Shown piece by piece: positions 55,242-64,000 of a DNA stretch of 64,000 nucleotides. This DNA is from Lysobacter enzymogenes. Its GTDB lineage: Bacteria > Pseudomonadota > Gammaproteobacteria > Xanthomonadales > Xanthomonadaceae. The stretch spans positions 41,424-105,423 of the forward strand of contig NZ_FNOG01000010.1 of NCBI RefSeq assembly GCF_900106525.1, read 5' to 3'. Below the pieces are notes generated by a model, which was not told the DNA's origin, did not search any database, and saw only the letters and a program-made list of their open reading frames with translations. Each line of letters starts with the position of its first letter. Positions within the stretch are counted from its first letter, which is position 1. The position numbers were made by a program, and so were the translations under genes.

Positions 55242-57518
55242 TCAGTCGGCAAGGAGAAGTCCGACCGTCATGCCGGCCGGGGTGTGCTGGTCCAGGCGCG
55301 CGCGCAGGTTGGCTTGGCGCTGGGGTTCGTAGAGGTTGTGGTAGACGCCGGGCTCGGACTGGTCGTCGGCGCCGCGCAGCAACTCGGGCGCGCATTCGGC
55401 GGCGAGGCGGGCGTAGCCGGGGCGGCCGTAGCGCCGCGATTGGTAGCGCGGGCGCAGGCGCAGCCGTTCGGCCGCGATCAGTTCCTGTTCCACCGCCGCC
55501 GGCAGTTTTTTCGCCCGCACCGCGGCGATGGCCTCGTCGGGTTGGCAACGGTAGCGGCGCGGCGTGCGGCAACGGCAGGGCACATAGCAAAAGCGCATGC
55601 AGCCCAACTGGCGGCGGGCGACGTTGAGGCAGTCGTTGAACAGGCTGTTCTCGGCCAGCTCCACCGCGTGCACCTCGACCGTGCCGAACACGGTGCAGCG
55701 GCGCATGCTCAGGCAGACGTGGGCGACCGCGGCGGCCGGCGCGCCGATCGCCTGTTCGCGCGGGCCGGCGGCGTCGACGATGCTGTCTTCGATCGACAGC
55801 GCGATCGGATCGGTGCCGACTTCGTCTTCCTGCACCTGGATCGAACCCAGGATGCTGTGGCTCACCTTGACCTGGGCGCGCACGCCGTGCAGTTCCAGGC
55901 TCGGCTCGGCCGGACGCTCGGGGTCGCAGCCGCAGTCGATGGCCCATCCGGGCACCAGGGTGCAATGGCGGATCGACACTTCGGCGCCGCAGTCGGGCAG
56001 GCCTTGCGCGAGCTCGGCGTAGGTGCCCGGTTCGCGCGGCGCGCACACGTGCAGCGGGCGGCCGGTCAGCAGGATGCCGTCGAGATGGAAGCGGCTGCCG
56101 GCGTCGAGTTCGACCGTCAACGCGTCGGGCAGGTCGGTCTGCCAGTCGATCAGACGGATCACCGGGCGCACGCCGTCGGCCGCGCGCAGGGTCAGCGACT
56201 GGCCGGGGCGCAGGCGGATGTGCAGCGGCTCCACCCACACCCCGCTGTGCAGCAGCTCGATCACCGCGTGCTGCGGCGCCTGTTCGTTCCACTGGCGCAG
56301 CGCGTCGCCGATGCGCGGCACCACCGGCGGCAGCTCGCCGTCGTCGCCGGCCGCCGCAGCGGCTTCGCTGTCGCCGACGCGGTACAGCGCGAACGCCTGC
56401 GCCGGGTCGCGCAGGCCGCGCAGATATTCGCCGCCGCCCAGGTCGGCGGCGAAGCCGTAGCGATAGCTCACCCGCACGCCTTTCTTCGGCACCTGCGACG
56501 GCGGGAACATCAGCCGGCCCAGCACCGGGTCGATCGCGACCTTGCCGCGCGGCGTGCGGTAGCGCCAGCCGCTGAGGTCGGCGACCACCACCGCGCTGGC
56601 CGGCACCGGTTCGCCGTCGCCGCCGCCGCCGGCCCATTGCTCGGCCCACACCGCCAGGCTGGCGTCGCTGCCGTATTCGGCGGCCAGGCCGTCGCGCAGC
56701 GCGCGCCGGCTCAGCGGCAAGGGCAGGTTGGTTTCGTCGGCGAGATGGCTGGGGTCGGTCTCCGGCCGCGGCTTGCGGTACAGCGGCGCGTCCTGGCCGA
56801 GCACGCTGAAGGTGTAGCAGTGCGGGCCGGCGTCTTCCACGCAATACGCCGGCGTGCGCGTGACCGGATAGCTGCGCATGCGCCAGGCGAACACGCCGAC
56901 GCTGGGAATGTCGTAGCGGCCCACGCGCCGGTGCGAGGCGATGCGGCGCACATCCACGCTGTGGGCGAGCGAATCGAACGGGCCGTCGCAGCGTTCCAGC
57001 GCCGCGCCGTCACGCAGGCTGGCGGTGCCCAAGCGGTCGCTATGCAGATGATTGATGTCCTGAGCGCGATCGAGCAATTTGAAGAACTCGACCGCGCGCG
57101 TCGGCCAGCCGGCGACGTCGTAGGCCAGGTCTTCCAGCAGCGCGACCGTACCCTTGCGCCGGCGCTGCGCGATCAGATGCGCGACCTCGCGCCGCGGCAC
57201 CAGCGCGCGGTTGAGCGCCTGTCCGGCCGCGCCGAGTTCGCGCGAGAGCGCGCCGGCGGCCAGCACCGGGCGATAGCCGAGCAGGTCGGCCAGGTACGGC
57301 ACCGCCCAGTCGTCGGCGGTTTCCACGAACCAGTTGTCGTAGAGCCGGGCGATATCGTCCTCGACCAGATTCATCTGCTCGGCGATGGTGCGCAGCAGCG
57401 CCTGCAGGGGATAGCCCTGCTCGGCGTCGCGGATGCGGTGGATCGCCGGCAGCAGCCGGTACAGGCGGTCGATGCGCGGCGGGGCGTGCAGCGAAGGAAT
57501 GTCCATGTCGTCGCTCAC
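55242..57518 (-). CDS. Phage tail protein (tail protein I-like, TIGR02242 type)
   Basis: This protein of about 758 residues has an N-terminal 200 residues that match tail-protein-I/Afp-type baseplate proteins (RLYRLLPAIHRIRDAE, QMNLVEDDIARLYDNWFVETADDWAVPYLADLLGYRP read in pieces). The middle has a right-handed beta-like region. The C-terminal third carries a cysteine cluster (CMRFCYVPCRC, then CQ). It would sit at the edge of the baseplate connecting to fibres or outer parts. The GTG at 57518 overlaps the upstream stop by four bases, like the other junctions; ATG 57506 is the alternative. Confidence 0.8.
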   Translation of the reverse strand: MSDDMDIPSLHAPPRIDRLYRLLPAIHRIRDAEQGYPLQALLRTIAEQMNLVEDDIARLYDNWFVETADDWAVPYLADLLGYRPVLAAGALSRELGAAGQALNRALVPRREVAHLIAQRRRKGTVALLEDLAYDVAGWPTRAVEFFKLLDRAQDINHLHSDRLGTASLRDGAALERCDGPFDSLAHSVDVRRIASHRRVGRYDIPSVGVFAWRMRSYPVTRTPAYCVEDAGPHCYTFSVLGQDAPLYRKPRPETDPSHLADETNLPLPLSRRALRDGLAAEYGSDASLAVWAEQWAGGGGDGEPVPASAVVVADLSGWRYRTPRGKVAIDPVLGRLMFPPSQVPKKGVRVSYRYGFAADLGGGEYLRGLRDPAQAFALYRVGDSEAAAAAGDDGELPPVVPRIGDALRQWNEQAPQHAVIELLHSGVWVEPLHIRLRPGQSLTLRAADGVRPVIRLIDWQTDLPDALTVELDAGSRFHLDGILLTGRPLHVCAPREPGTYAELAQGLPDCGAEVSIRHCTLVPGWAIDCGCDPERPAEPSLELHGVRAQVKVSHSILGSIQVQEDEVGTDPIALSIEDSIVDAAGPREQAIGAPAAAVAHVCLSMRRCTVFGTVEVHAVELAENSLFNDCLNVARRQLGCMRFCYVPCRCRTPRRYRCQPDEAIAAVRAKKLPAAVEQELIAAERLRLRPRYQSRRYGRPGYARLAAECAPELLRGADDQSEPGVYHNLYEPQRQANLRARLDQHTPAGMTVGLLLAD

Positions 57519-60500
57519 TGGACCGGGTTGAGGATCAAGGTGTCGGGCACGGCGGTGGCGAAGAACGCCAGCTGGCCCGGACGGATGCGTTCGCCCTCGG
57601 CCTGGGCGCGCTGCGCGTCCACCCGCGCCGGCGGCTGCAAGGGTTCGTAGTCGTCTTCGCCGTTGGCGGTGTTCTCGTCGGAATCGCCGTCGAGGATCCA
57701 GCGCACGGTGTCGGTGATTTCGTCCTGGGTGATCAGGCGGCGCTGCTGGGTGTGCCAGTCCAGCGTGGTCTCGGGGATCGCGCCGAAGCTGTCGACGTCG
57801 ACCCAGTCGATGCCGCGCACCGACTGCATCGCCGCGACCAGTTCGCACAGCAGCGCCGGCTGGGCGATGGCGCGGGCGTGGAAGCCGAAGCGGTCGAGCA
57901 GGCGCTCGCGCACGGCCTGCGACACCGGTTCCCATTGATAGCCGGGCAGCAGCTTGAGCTTGGCCTGCAGCACCAGCGCCAGGCGCTCGCGCATCGCCAC
58001 CTGTACGGTCAGCGCGGGGTCGCCGAGTTCGCGCAGCGCGGTCAGCAGGTTGCGGTAGAGGTCGGAGTCCTCGTCGATGGGCATGTCGTCGACGCCGGCG
58101 ACGGTGAGGTGGACCAGCTCGCGCGTACCGTCGCCCAAGCGCACCGCGTCGGCCTTGGCGATGCCGGCGAACATGCGGGTGAAGTCGGCGTAGTCCGACA
58201 GCGACACCAGCCGGTCCAGCGCCATCAGCGAACGCGGCGCGTTCTCGCGGATCAGCTCCAGGCTTTCGCGGTCGGCGCCGCCGGAGGCGCGCAGCGGGTT
58301 GACCACGTCCTTGATCCCGAGCGGGCGGCTGACCAGCAGCGAGATCTGCCCGGCGCGCACGTTGCCGCCGGCGCCGATGCCGTTGCGGTACTGCGCGCGC
58401 AGGTTCTCGAAGCCGCTGGGCGGGCGCAGCCCGTGTTCGCCGTCGCCGAAGATCACCTGGGTGACGCCGTCGTCGCCGGTGAGGGTGACGAAAGCGCGCG
58501 CGTCCGCGTTCAGTGCGGCCAGGTTGGCGGCTTCTTGCCATTGCACGCCGTCGACCAACACCTTGAGCGTGCTCGCCGCGCCGGCCGCGGTCGGCGCGGG
58601 GCGCCAGGTCAGCGGCGGCTGACGCAAGGCGAAGCGCTGCATCGGCTGGCGCGCATCGCTGCTGCCGAGCACTTCGCTGCGGCTCTCGCCGTGGCTGGCC
58701 GGGACCACGTTGGCGTGGATGCGCAGGCCGTCGCGGTAGTAGGTGTTGGCCAGCGAAGTCGCCAGATGCAGGGTGGTGTGCGGTCGGTCGCCGGGCAGGT
58801 AGGGGTCGTAGCCGTGCTCGAGGCCGGCGACCATCATCAGCTCGCTGGCGCGCACGCCGCGCACGCCCGCGATGTCGCTGCGCTCGCCTTCGACCACGAC
58901 CCAGCGGCCCGATTGCAGTTGCTGGTGCAGCGGGCCCAGTTCCAGGACGGCGCCGGACACGTCGTTAAGGATCGGCTCGGCCGAGGGCTGCAACTGTTTG
59001 CGCTGCGGATGCAGCCAGGTGCGGCGCAGCTCGGCGATGTCGGCGGTGCCGTCCTTGCCGGCTTCGACCTTGCGCCAGCTGGTGGCGACGCCGTCGATGC
59101 CGAACTCCAGCGCGGTGCTCTCGCTGGAGATGCCGTACGCGTTGCGCGGGCCGGTGCGCGCGCTGGCGACGGTGAGGATGCGGTAATCCGGCAGGCCGCT
59201 GTCGCCGGGCCGCGCGACCAGGACCAGATCGCCCTGCGCCAGCAGCGGCAGCGACTTGCCGAGGAAGGCGTTGCTGTTGTTTTCATCGCCCGCGTACAGC
59301 CAGTCGCCCCAGTTCTGCACCGCCGGCACCTTGTTGTTGACGATCTCCGGCATCGGCCGCCCGCTGGCGGCGCCGAACAGCGCTTCGCCGGCGCCGAGCG
59401 AATACAGCGCGGTGAGGTGCTGGTACGGAATCTGGGTGTCCACCTGGGCGCCGCGCCAGGCTTGGTAATAGCTGTCCTTCAGGCGCGGAGCGAACTCGGT
59501 GATGAGCTGCGGCTGCAGGTCGGCGCCGTAATCGAAAGCGCTGCGCAGGTCGCGGCGCAGCCGCTGCGGGCTGGCGGCCTGGACCACCGGCTTGCGCAGC
59601 AGGCCGTCGACGAAGCGGTCGGGCGAGGAGGTGGCCACGGCCGATGCGGACGGCTGCAGCTTGCGGATCGACTCGCCGAATTCCTGGATCAGCTGGATCG
59701 ATTCTTCTTCCTCGGCGCCGCTGCCGAGCAGGCCGTCCCAGTCCTGCAACGGCGCGACCTGCACGCCTTGCTCGATCTGGCCCAGCAGGGTTTCGGCGTT
59801 TTCGACCGCGCGCGCATCGCCTTCGCCCTGGCCGATCCGCCACTTCAGCCGCACGATCAGCAGCTTGAGCAGCGACAGCGCCTGGGTCAGCACCGCGGCC
59901 AACGGCAGCTGCACGCGCTTGATCGCGTCGTCGAATTCGTCCAGCGGCGTCAGCGCCGCGCCGGACACGCCCTCGGCGATGCGCTGATGCCATTGCGCCA
60001 GCGGCCAGTGCGGCGCGCCCAGGCGCACCGCCGATTGCAGCGCGCGCGCCCGCGCCAGCGCGGTCGAGCTGCCGTTGCCCTGGCTTTGCAATTGTTCGAG
60101 CTTGCCGATCAGCACCGCCAGCGGCGGCAGCGCCTGCGCCAGCAGCGGTTGCAGCGGCTGCAGCGAGATCGCGCTGCGCTTGGCGATGAAGTCGGCCTCC
60201 ACCGCGGTGACGCGGCGGACCTGATACACCGCGTTGGCGCCGGCGCCGAACTGGAACAGCAGCAGTTCGCCGCTCTGCACGCCGCTGTCGGCGCCATCGA
60301 CATAGACCGTGCCGAGCGACAGCACGCTGCCGCTGTCGATGGCCTGCGGGCGTTCGCGCCGGATCTGCAAGTCGTTCCATTCGCGCCGCGCCTGCAGCGG
60401 CGCGTCGGTCTCGAACGATTGCGGGGTCTCGTCGGGGCCGGGCAGGCTCTGCGCGCGCGTGCCGACCGGCAGGTCGACCGGCTCGGCCTGGTTGTCGTCG

Positions 60501-60955
60501 ACGGTGTAGGACAGGAACACGCTGGCCGACACGCCCGGACGCGGCGCGTAGCCGACCAGACGCGCCATCTCCACCAGCGAGCGGCGCTCGGTCGCGGTGC
60601 GCACATAGCCTTCGTTGGCGATGCGTTCCTGGTAGAACGTCAGTACGTCGGCGACCGTGGCCCAGGCGTCGAGCAAGGCGATGGCCGGGTCGGCCGGGTC
60701 GCGCGTGGTCAGCGCCTGCAGCGGCCGCAGCGTGCGCGGCGGCTGGCCGTCGTCGCCGGCGGTCTCCACTTCCATGCTCGGCAGACGCGCGGTCATGCTG
60801 GCCATGAAGCGGCCGTGGGTGCCGACGCGATAGTTCAGCGCGGGCAGGCCCGGCCGGTTGGCGACATCGACCGGGGTGGCCGCGGCGACGCCGTCGCAGC
60901 AACCGCAAGCGCCGTCGCCGCAGGCGCCGCCGCAACCGCAGGACAGGGAATTCAT
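57515..60955 (-). CDS. Putative baseplate assembly protein (TIGR02243 type), large
   Basis: At 1,146 residues this is the largest protein of the cluster. It starts with a cysteine-rich tip (CGCGGACGDGACGCC, residues 6-20) and then the family sequence NRPGLPALNYRVGTHGRFMASM, LTTRDPADPAIALLDAWATVADVLTFYQERIANEGYVRTATERRS read in pieces, and GYAPRPGVSASVFL. The C-terminal third has the gpJ-like wedge region (GDGEHGLRPPSGFENLRAQYRNG, NPLRASGGADRESLE). It probably forms the baseplate wedge of a contractile injection system. The ATG overlaps the upstream gene stop by four bases. Confidence 0.87.
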   Translation of the reverse strand: MNSLSCGCGGACGDGACGCCDGVAAATPVDVANRPGLPALNYRVGTHGRFMASMTARLPSMEVETAGDDGQPPRTLRPLQALTTRDPADPAIALLDAWATVADVLTFYQERIANEGYVRTATERRSLVEMARLVGYAPRPGVSASVFLSYTVDDNQAEPVDLPVGTRAQSLPGPDETPQSFETDAPLQARREWNDLQIRRERPQAIDSGSVLSLGTVYVDGADSGVQSGELLLFQFGAGANAVYQVRRVTAVEADFIAKRSAISLQPLQPLLAQALPPLAVLIGKLEQLQSQGNGSSTALARARALQSAVRLGAPHWPLAQWHQRIAEGVSGAALTPLDEFDDAIKRVQLPLAAVLTQALSLLKLLIVRLKWRIGQGEGDARAVENAETLLGQIEQGVQVAPLQDWDGLLGSGAEEEESIQLIQEFGESIRKLQPSASAVATSSPDRFVDGLLRKPVVQAASPQRLRRDLRSAFDYGADLQPQLITEFAPRLKDSYYQAWRGAQVDTQIPYQHLTALYSLGAGEALFGAASGRPMPEIVNNKVPAVQNWGDWLYAGDENNSNAFLGKSLPLLAQGDLVLVARPGDSGLPDYRILTVASARTGPRNAYGISSESTALEFGIDGVATSWRKVEAGKDGTADIAELRRTWLHPQRKQLQPSAEPILNDVSGAVLELGPLHQQLQSGRWVVVEGERSDIAGVRGVRASELMMVAGLEHGYDPYLPGDRPHTTLHLATSLANTYYRDGLRIHANVVPASHGESRSEVLGSSDARQPMQRFALRQPPLTWRPAPTAAGAASTLKVLVDGVQWQEAANLAALNADARAFVTLTGDDGVTQVIFGDGEHGLRPPSGFENLRAQYRNGIGAGGNVRAGQISLLVSRPLGIKDVVNPLRASGGADRESLELIRENAPRSLMALDRLVSLSDYADFTRMFAGIAKADAVRLGDGTRELVHLTVAGVDDMPIDEDSDLYRNLLTALRELGDPALTVQVAMRERLALVLQAKLKLLPGYQWEPVSQAVRERLLDRFGFHARAIAQPALLCELVAAMQSVRGIDWVDVDSFGAIPETTLDWHTQQRRLITQDEITDTVRWILDGDSDENTANGEDDYEPLQPPARVDAQRAQAEGERIRPGQLAFFATAVPDTLILNPVQ

Positions 60956-63480
60956 CGGCCACCTCCGACGCTGATGGCGAGCTTGCCGTGTTCGGGATAG
61001 TTGGGATCGCGGTCCAGCCGCGGGATCTCGTGCGCGCCCAGGCGCAGCACGCCGTCTTCGAGTTCGCGGTTGGGCGCGGCGAACAGGCGCTGCAGGCGGG
61101 TCACCCGCGCGCATTCCACGCCCGCCACCGCCATCGCCTCGGCGACCAGCGCGCTGACCCGCAGGTTCTGGCCGAAGCCGAGCCGGTCGGGATGGAAATA
61201 GCCCGGCGCGCCGTCGCGGCGGCGGCCGGCGCTGAAGCGGTCGAGCAGCGCCGCCTCGACTTCGCCGCGCTCATAGCCGGGCAGGGCGCAGACCTCCAGC
61301 GCCAGGTCCAGCGCCACGTAGACCGCGGTCTCCACGTGCAGGTCGTGGCCCATGCGCCGCACCCGTTCCAGCGCGGCCTGGCTCTGCGCGATCAGCGCAG
61401 CGTCGGCCGGCACTTCGCCGTAAGGGTCGAGCGCGACATCGGCCTCGTACCAGCTGCCGGTCCACACCAGTTCGGCGTTGGCGCGCTGCACGCGCGCATC
61501 GCGTTCGGCGATGCGCGCGTAGTCGTCGGCGGTGATCGCGCGCAGCAGCTGGCTGCGGAACGCGCCGGGCGCGAGCAGGCGCGCCTGCGCCAGCGATTCG
61601 GGCTCGCTGCCGCCGGCGGCGGCGAGCGGGTTGTCGATGCTCAGGCGCAGGCCGTTCCATTCGCCGTCGCCGAGCGCGATGCGGTTGATGCTGTGCGCGC
61701 CGACGTTGCCGGCGCGGCCGTTGCCGATGCGGTAGCGCGCGGCGAACTCCAGGCCCGGGTCGGGGCGGCGGCCGAGTTCGCCGTTGCCCAGGCGCAGGCG
61801 CGCGCGGCCGTCGTTGTCGATTTCGGCGACCACGTGGCGGTCGTCGGGCCGGCTGGCGAGCAGGTCGAACACCGCCGTCCACGCGTGGCCGGCGCTGTCG
61901 TGCAGGCGCAGCGCCGGACGCGCGGCGCGCGGATCCTGGTCGAGGCTGGCGCTGGCCGCGCGGCTCGGCGGCGGCGCCGCTTCGGCGTGGGTCAGCGGCG
62001 CGTCGGGCAGGCGCCAGTCGAAGCGGCCGGGCGTGCGCTGGACCTCACCGGGCTGGTGCTCGCACAGGCATTCGGCTTCGCTCTCGCCCTGCGGCACGCG
62101 GCCCAGATCGACCGCGCCGACGCTGCGGCCGTGATCGACCAACACCACATTGGCGAACGCCATCGACAGATCGCGCAGACGCGCGCACACCGGCGCCGGG
62201 CCCAGCGCCGACAGGCACAGCGGGAACGGCAGCGCGTCGTCGGCATGCCAATGCACGCGCAGCAGCGGCGTCGGCCGGGCCGGGCCGCTGGTGTCGTCGT
62301 CGGACTCGCCGACGACGACGGGAAACACCGGATCTTCATCGCGTTCCACCCGCACCAGCCGCACCGGCCACACCCGCGCCGGGTCGGCGTCGACTTCCAG
62401 GCCGCTGCGGGCGCCGCGCACTTCGCGCAGCAGCAGCACGTCGCCCGGATGCAGGTCGAGCGCGCGCGCATCGCCTTCGCCATCGAGCCAGGCGTCGCGC
62501 AGCACGGCGTGGGTGGCGCCGCGCGGCAGACAGCAGTCTTCGCGGCCCCAGTCGTAGAACGCGATGCGGTTGTGGGCGACGCGCACCGCCAGCGCGTCGC
62601 AGTCCGCCGGCAGGATCGGTTCGAACCGCTCGCAGGCCAGCGTGGGGTGTTCGCTCAGCAACGTAGGCCCGAGCACCGTCGGCAGCCCCAGCGCGGGATC
62701 CACGCCGCTGAGGAAAGCCATCGCCGCGGTCGGCAGGAACACGTCCTGATCGGTTTCGATCGCGACCCAGGCGCGCGCGTTGCAGCCTTCGTGCAGGAAG
62801 TAATCGACCAGGCGCGCGTGCCGGCGCACCGAGATGCGCTGGCGCGCGGTGCCCAGGTAGGCCTCGGTCGCCACCGCATCCTGGAAGTAGCTCAGGTAAT
62901 CGCCGGCGTACGCCAACAGCTCGGTCAAAGTAACGCCGATGTCGGGCACGTGGCTCAGCGGCCAGTCCGGCGCGATCAACGCCAGGCGGTCCTGGATCAG
63001 GCGGCGGAAGCTGGCGTAGTCCTTGGCCAGGTACGAGATCGGCGGCTCCGGCGGCGGCGCGTCGATGCAGGCCGGCGCCTGCTTGCAGTCCAGGTCCGAC
63101 GGACAGCCGACCTTGAACGAGAACTCGGCGCTGGCGTACATCGGGTCGAGCCCGGCGATGTCGAGCAAACGCAGGCGATAGCGCGAATGGTCGCCGTAGC
63201 GGTCCAGGCGCAGCACCAGCCAGTCGTCCAGATCGGGCTCGCCGCTGAGATGCGGGTCGGCGTCGAGGATGCGGATGTCGCGGATGCGCGCGCCGCCTTC
63301 GATGCGCAGATGCCGCTCCAGGCCTTCGCCGTCGCGCGCCAGTTCCGGCGGCAGCTTGCCGAGGAAGCACACGCGCAAGGTCAGTTGATCGGCGGAGACT
63401 TCGACGAAGTCCAGGCCGACCCGGCCCTGGAAGGCGCGGACCGCGTCGCGGCGCGGGTCGTTGCGGCAGGAGAGATTCAT
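60952..63480 (-). CDS. Baseplate assembly protein (gpJ-like wedge component)
   Basis: This 842-residue protein is related to the following baseplate gene product. Its N-terminal domain is of unknown fold. Then come YLAKDYASFRRLIQDRLALIAPDW and DIGVTLTELLAYAGDYLSYFQDAVATEAYLGTARQR, both typical of tail-like baseplate proteins, and a C-terminal gpJ-like region (LRLGNGELGRRPDPGLEFAARYRIGNG, NPLAAAGGSEPESL). A duplicated wedge protein with its neighbour is usual in Afp/PVC-type systems. The start has GGAG-like bases only weakly visible. It lies 42 bases after the gp25-like gene. Confidence 0.86.
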   Translation of the reverse strand: MNLSCRNDPRRDAVRAFQGRVGLDFVEVSADQLTLRVCFLGKLPPELARDGEGLERHLRIEGGARIRDIRILDADPHLSGEPDLDDWLVLRLDRYGDHSRYRLRLLDIAGLDPMYASAEFSFKVGCPSDLDCKQAPACIDAPPPEPPISYLAKDYASFRRLIQDRLALIAPDWPLSHVPDIGVTLTELLAYAGDYLSYFQDAVATEAYLGTARQRISVRRHARLVDYFLHEGCNARAWVAIETDQDVFLPTAAMAFLSGVDPALGLPTVLGPTLLSEHPTLACERFEPILPADCDALAVRVAHNRIAFYDWGREDCCLPRGATHAVLRDAWLDGEGDARALDLHPGDVLLLREVRGARSGLEVDADPARVWPVRLVRVERDEDPVFPVVVGESDDDTSGPARPTPLLRVHWHADDALPFPLCLSALGPAPVCARLRDLSMAFANVVLVDHGRSVGAVDLGRVPQGESEAECLCEHQPGEVQRTPGRFDWRLPDAPLTHAEAAPPPSRAASASLDQDPRAARPALRLHDSAGHAWTAVFDLLASRPDDRHVVAEIDNDGRARLRLGNGELGRRPDPGLEFAARYRIGNGRAGNVGAHSINRIALGDGEWNGLRLSIDNPLAAAGGSEPESLAQARLLAPGAFRSQLLRAITADDYARIAERDARVQRANAELVWTGSWYEADVALDPYGEVPADAALIAQSQAALERVRRMGHDLHVETAVYVALDLALEVCALPGYERGEVEAALLDRFSAGRRRDGAPGYFHPDRLGFGQNLRVSALVAEAMAVAGVECARVTRLQRLFAAPNRELEDGVLRLGAHEIPRLDRDPNYPEHGKLAISVGGGR

Positions 63481-63522
63481 GGCGGTGTCCTGGCGTATGC
63501 GGAGGCGCTCATGCGGCGGCGT

Positions 63523-63879
63523 TCAGATGGGACGCACGAAGCTGGCGCTGGCCGGTTCGCCGGTGCGCAGCAAGGCGTAACTGAGGTTGACGGTGAGGGT
63601 GGCGTCGTTGGCTTCCACACGCAGCTCGCGCACTTCGATCAGATCCGACAGCCAGCGCTGCAGCGCCGCGTGCAGGGTGAACTGCACGGTCGCCGCCAGC
63701 TCCGGGCTGTTGCCGGCGAACACCAACTGCATCAGGCCGCTGCCGAAATCCGGGCGGTTGACGCGTTCGCCGGGTTGGGTGAAGACCAACTGCTCGATCA
63801 GGTCGCGCACGTAGCCGGCATGGTCGGTCTGCGCGCTGCGGCCGCGGCCGTCGATGCGGAAGGGGAAGTCGAGATGCAT
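63523..63879 (-). CDS. GPW/gp25-like baseplate protein
   Basis: This 118-residue protein has the T4 gp25/phage P2 gpW-like fold: FPFRIDGRGRSAQ, YVRDLIEQLVFTQPGERVNRPDFGSGL and a C-terminal strand LTVNLSYALL. It is the core baseplate subunit of contractile systems and is often the first recognised member of an injection cluster. The usual length is about 120-140 residues, so it is complete. AAGGAG stands before the ATG. The gene order gp25, wedge, wedge, tail I, DUF6519 fits known clusters. Confidence 0.88.
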   Translation of the reverse strand: MHLDFPFRIDGRGRSAQTDHAGYVRDLIEQLVFTQPGERVNRPDFGSGLMQLVFAGNSPELAATVQFTLHAALQRWLSDLIEVRELRVEANDATLTVNLSYALLRTGEPASASFVRPI

Positions 63880-63899
63880 GGCGGGCTCCTTGGCTCGGC

Positions 63900-64000
63900 T
63901 CAGGTCGCCAACACGCGGGTCTGCACGGCGCCGACGATGGGCGCGCCCTGCGGGATCTGTTCGACGCTCTGGCAGATGCCCGGGCCGGTGCCGGGGCCGG
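63900..64000 (-). CDS. Partial gene, C-terminus only
   Basis: Only the last 32 residues lie in the window, ending ...IPQGAPIVGAVQTRVLAT with TGA at 63900-63902. The gene continues beyond the right edge and precedes the gp25-like gene in the same operon. The Gly/Pro-rich end could belong to a PAAR-like tip or spike protein, which often sits at this place, but the fragment is too short to say. Confidence 0.5.
   Translation of the reverse strand, partial: GPGTGPGICQSVEQIPQGAPIVGAVQTRVLAT

Noticed and set aside
55242-58541. A longer start for the tail-protein-I-like gene, giving 1,099 residues.
   Set aside because: The extension overlaps the wedge protein out of frame and is arginine-rich. GTG 57518 gives a four-base overlap matching the neighbouring junctions.
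53617-64000. A type VI secretion system.
   Set aside because: No TssB/C, TssJLM, ClpV or Hcp/VgrG-type gene is visible. DUF6519 and the two wedge proteins fit tail-like injection systems.

Overview
The window is GC-rich chromosomal DNA, very probably from Lysobacter or a close relative in the Lysobacteraceae/Xanthomonadaceae (inference). The support is a fused aspartokinase/diaminopimelate decarboxylase (LysAC), an adjacent MurL-MurD2 pair as described in Xanthomonas, an alpha-lytic-type secreted protease, large TonB-dependent receptors with their companion genes, and many copies of a GTAGGAGCGGCGCGAGCC-type palindromic repeat. I saw no tRNA, rRNA, CRISPR array, transposase or integrase.

Layout. 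(1) 0.1-12 kb, housekeeping: a Crp/Fnr-type regulator, a BASS-family transporter, a PhzF-like protein, then lysAC-murL-murD2, which feeds lysine and peptidoglycan precursors, a dienelactone hydrolase-like protein and a polyprenyl diphosphate synthase. REP-like repeats fill the gaps, and a second palindromic element sits in frame inside murL. (2) 11.3-25.5 kb: a long AT-richer leader, then a two-gene operon for a roughly 3,090-residue secreted DUF11-repeat protein ending in OmpA-like domains, and a roughly 1,270-residue outer-membrane barrel protein. It closes with a clear terminator. This is the best candidate for an undescribed system. (3) 25.5-29.4 kb: a decayed patch with a SUKH (SMI1/KNR4) protein, ssb with a strong terminator, and an alpha-lytic-like protease precursor. 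(4) 29.7-37.6 kb: a beta-glucan uptake and degradation operon (TonB-dependent receptor, SapC-like, cupin-8-like, GH5 glucanase, glucokinase) behind a LacI-type palindrome. (5) 37.7-39 kb: two small secreted proteins.

(6) 39.3-51.5 kb: a divergent N-acetylgalactosamine locus. Leftward genes are agaS, a ROK kinase, gatZ/agaZ, a DeoR-type AgaR and a nagA/agaA deacetylase. Rightward are a GH31-type glycosidase with carbohydrate-binding modules and a TonB-dependent receptor. AgaR-like boxes lie between the two arms. The model is that the receptor and GH31 enzyme capture and release GalNAc from glycoconjugates, and the leftward enzymes phosphorylate, deacetylate and deaminate it. (7) 51.6-53.3 kb: a leaderless trypsin-fold protein overlapping a lipoprotein gene. 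(8) 53.6 kb to the right edge: the end of a leftward contractile-injection/phage-tail-like baseplate operon (gp25-like, two large baseplate proteins, a tail-protein-I-like protein, a DUF6519 protein), cut by the window edge.

Assignments rest on reading the sequence and recalled family signatures; no database search was run.
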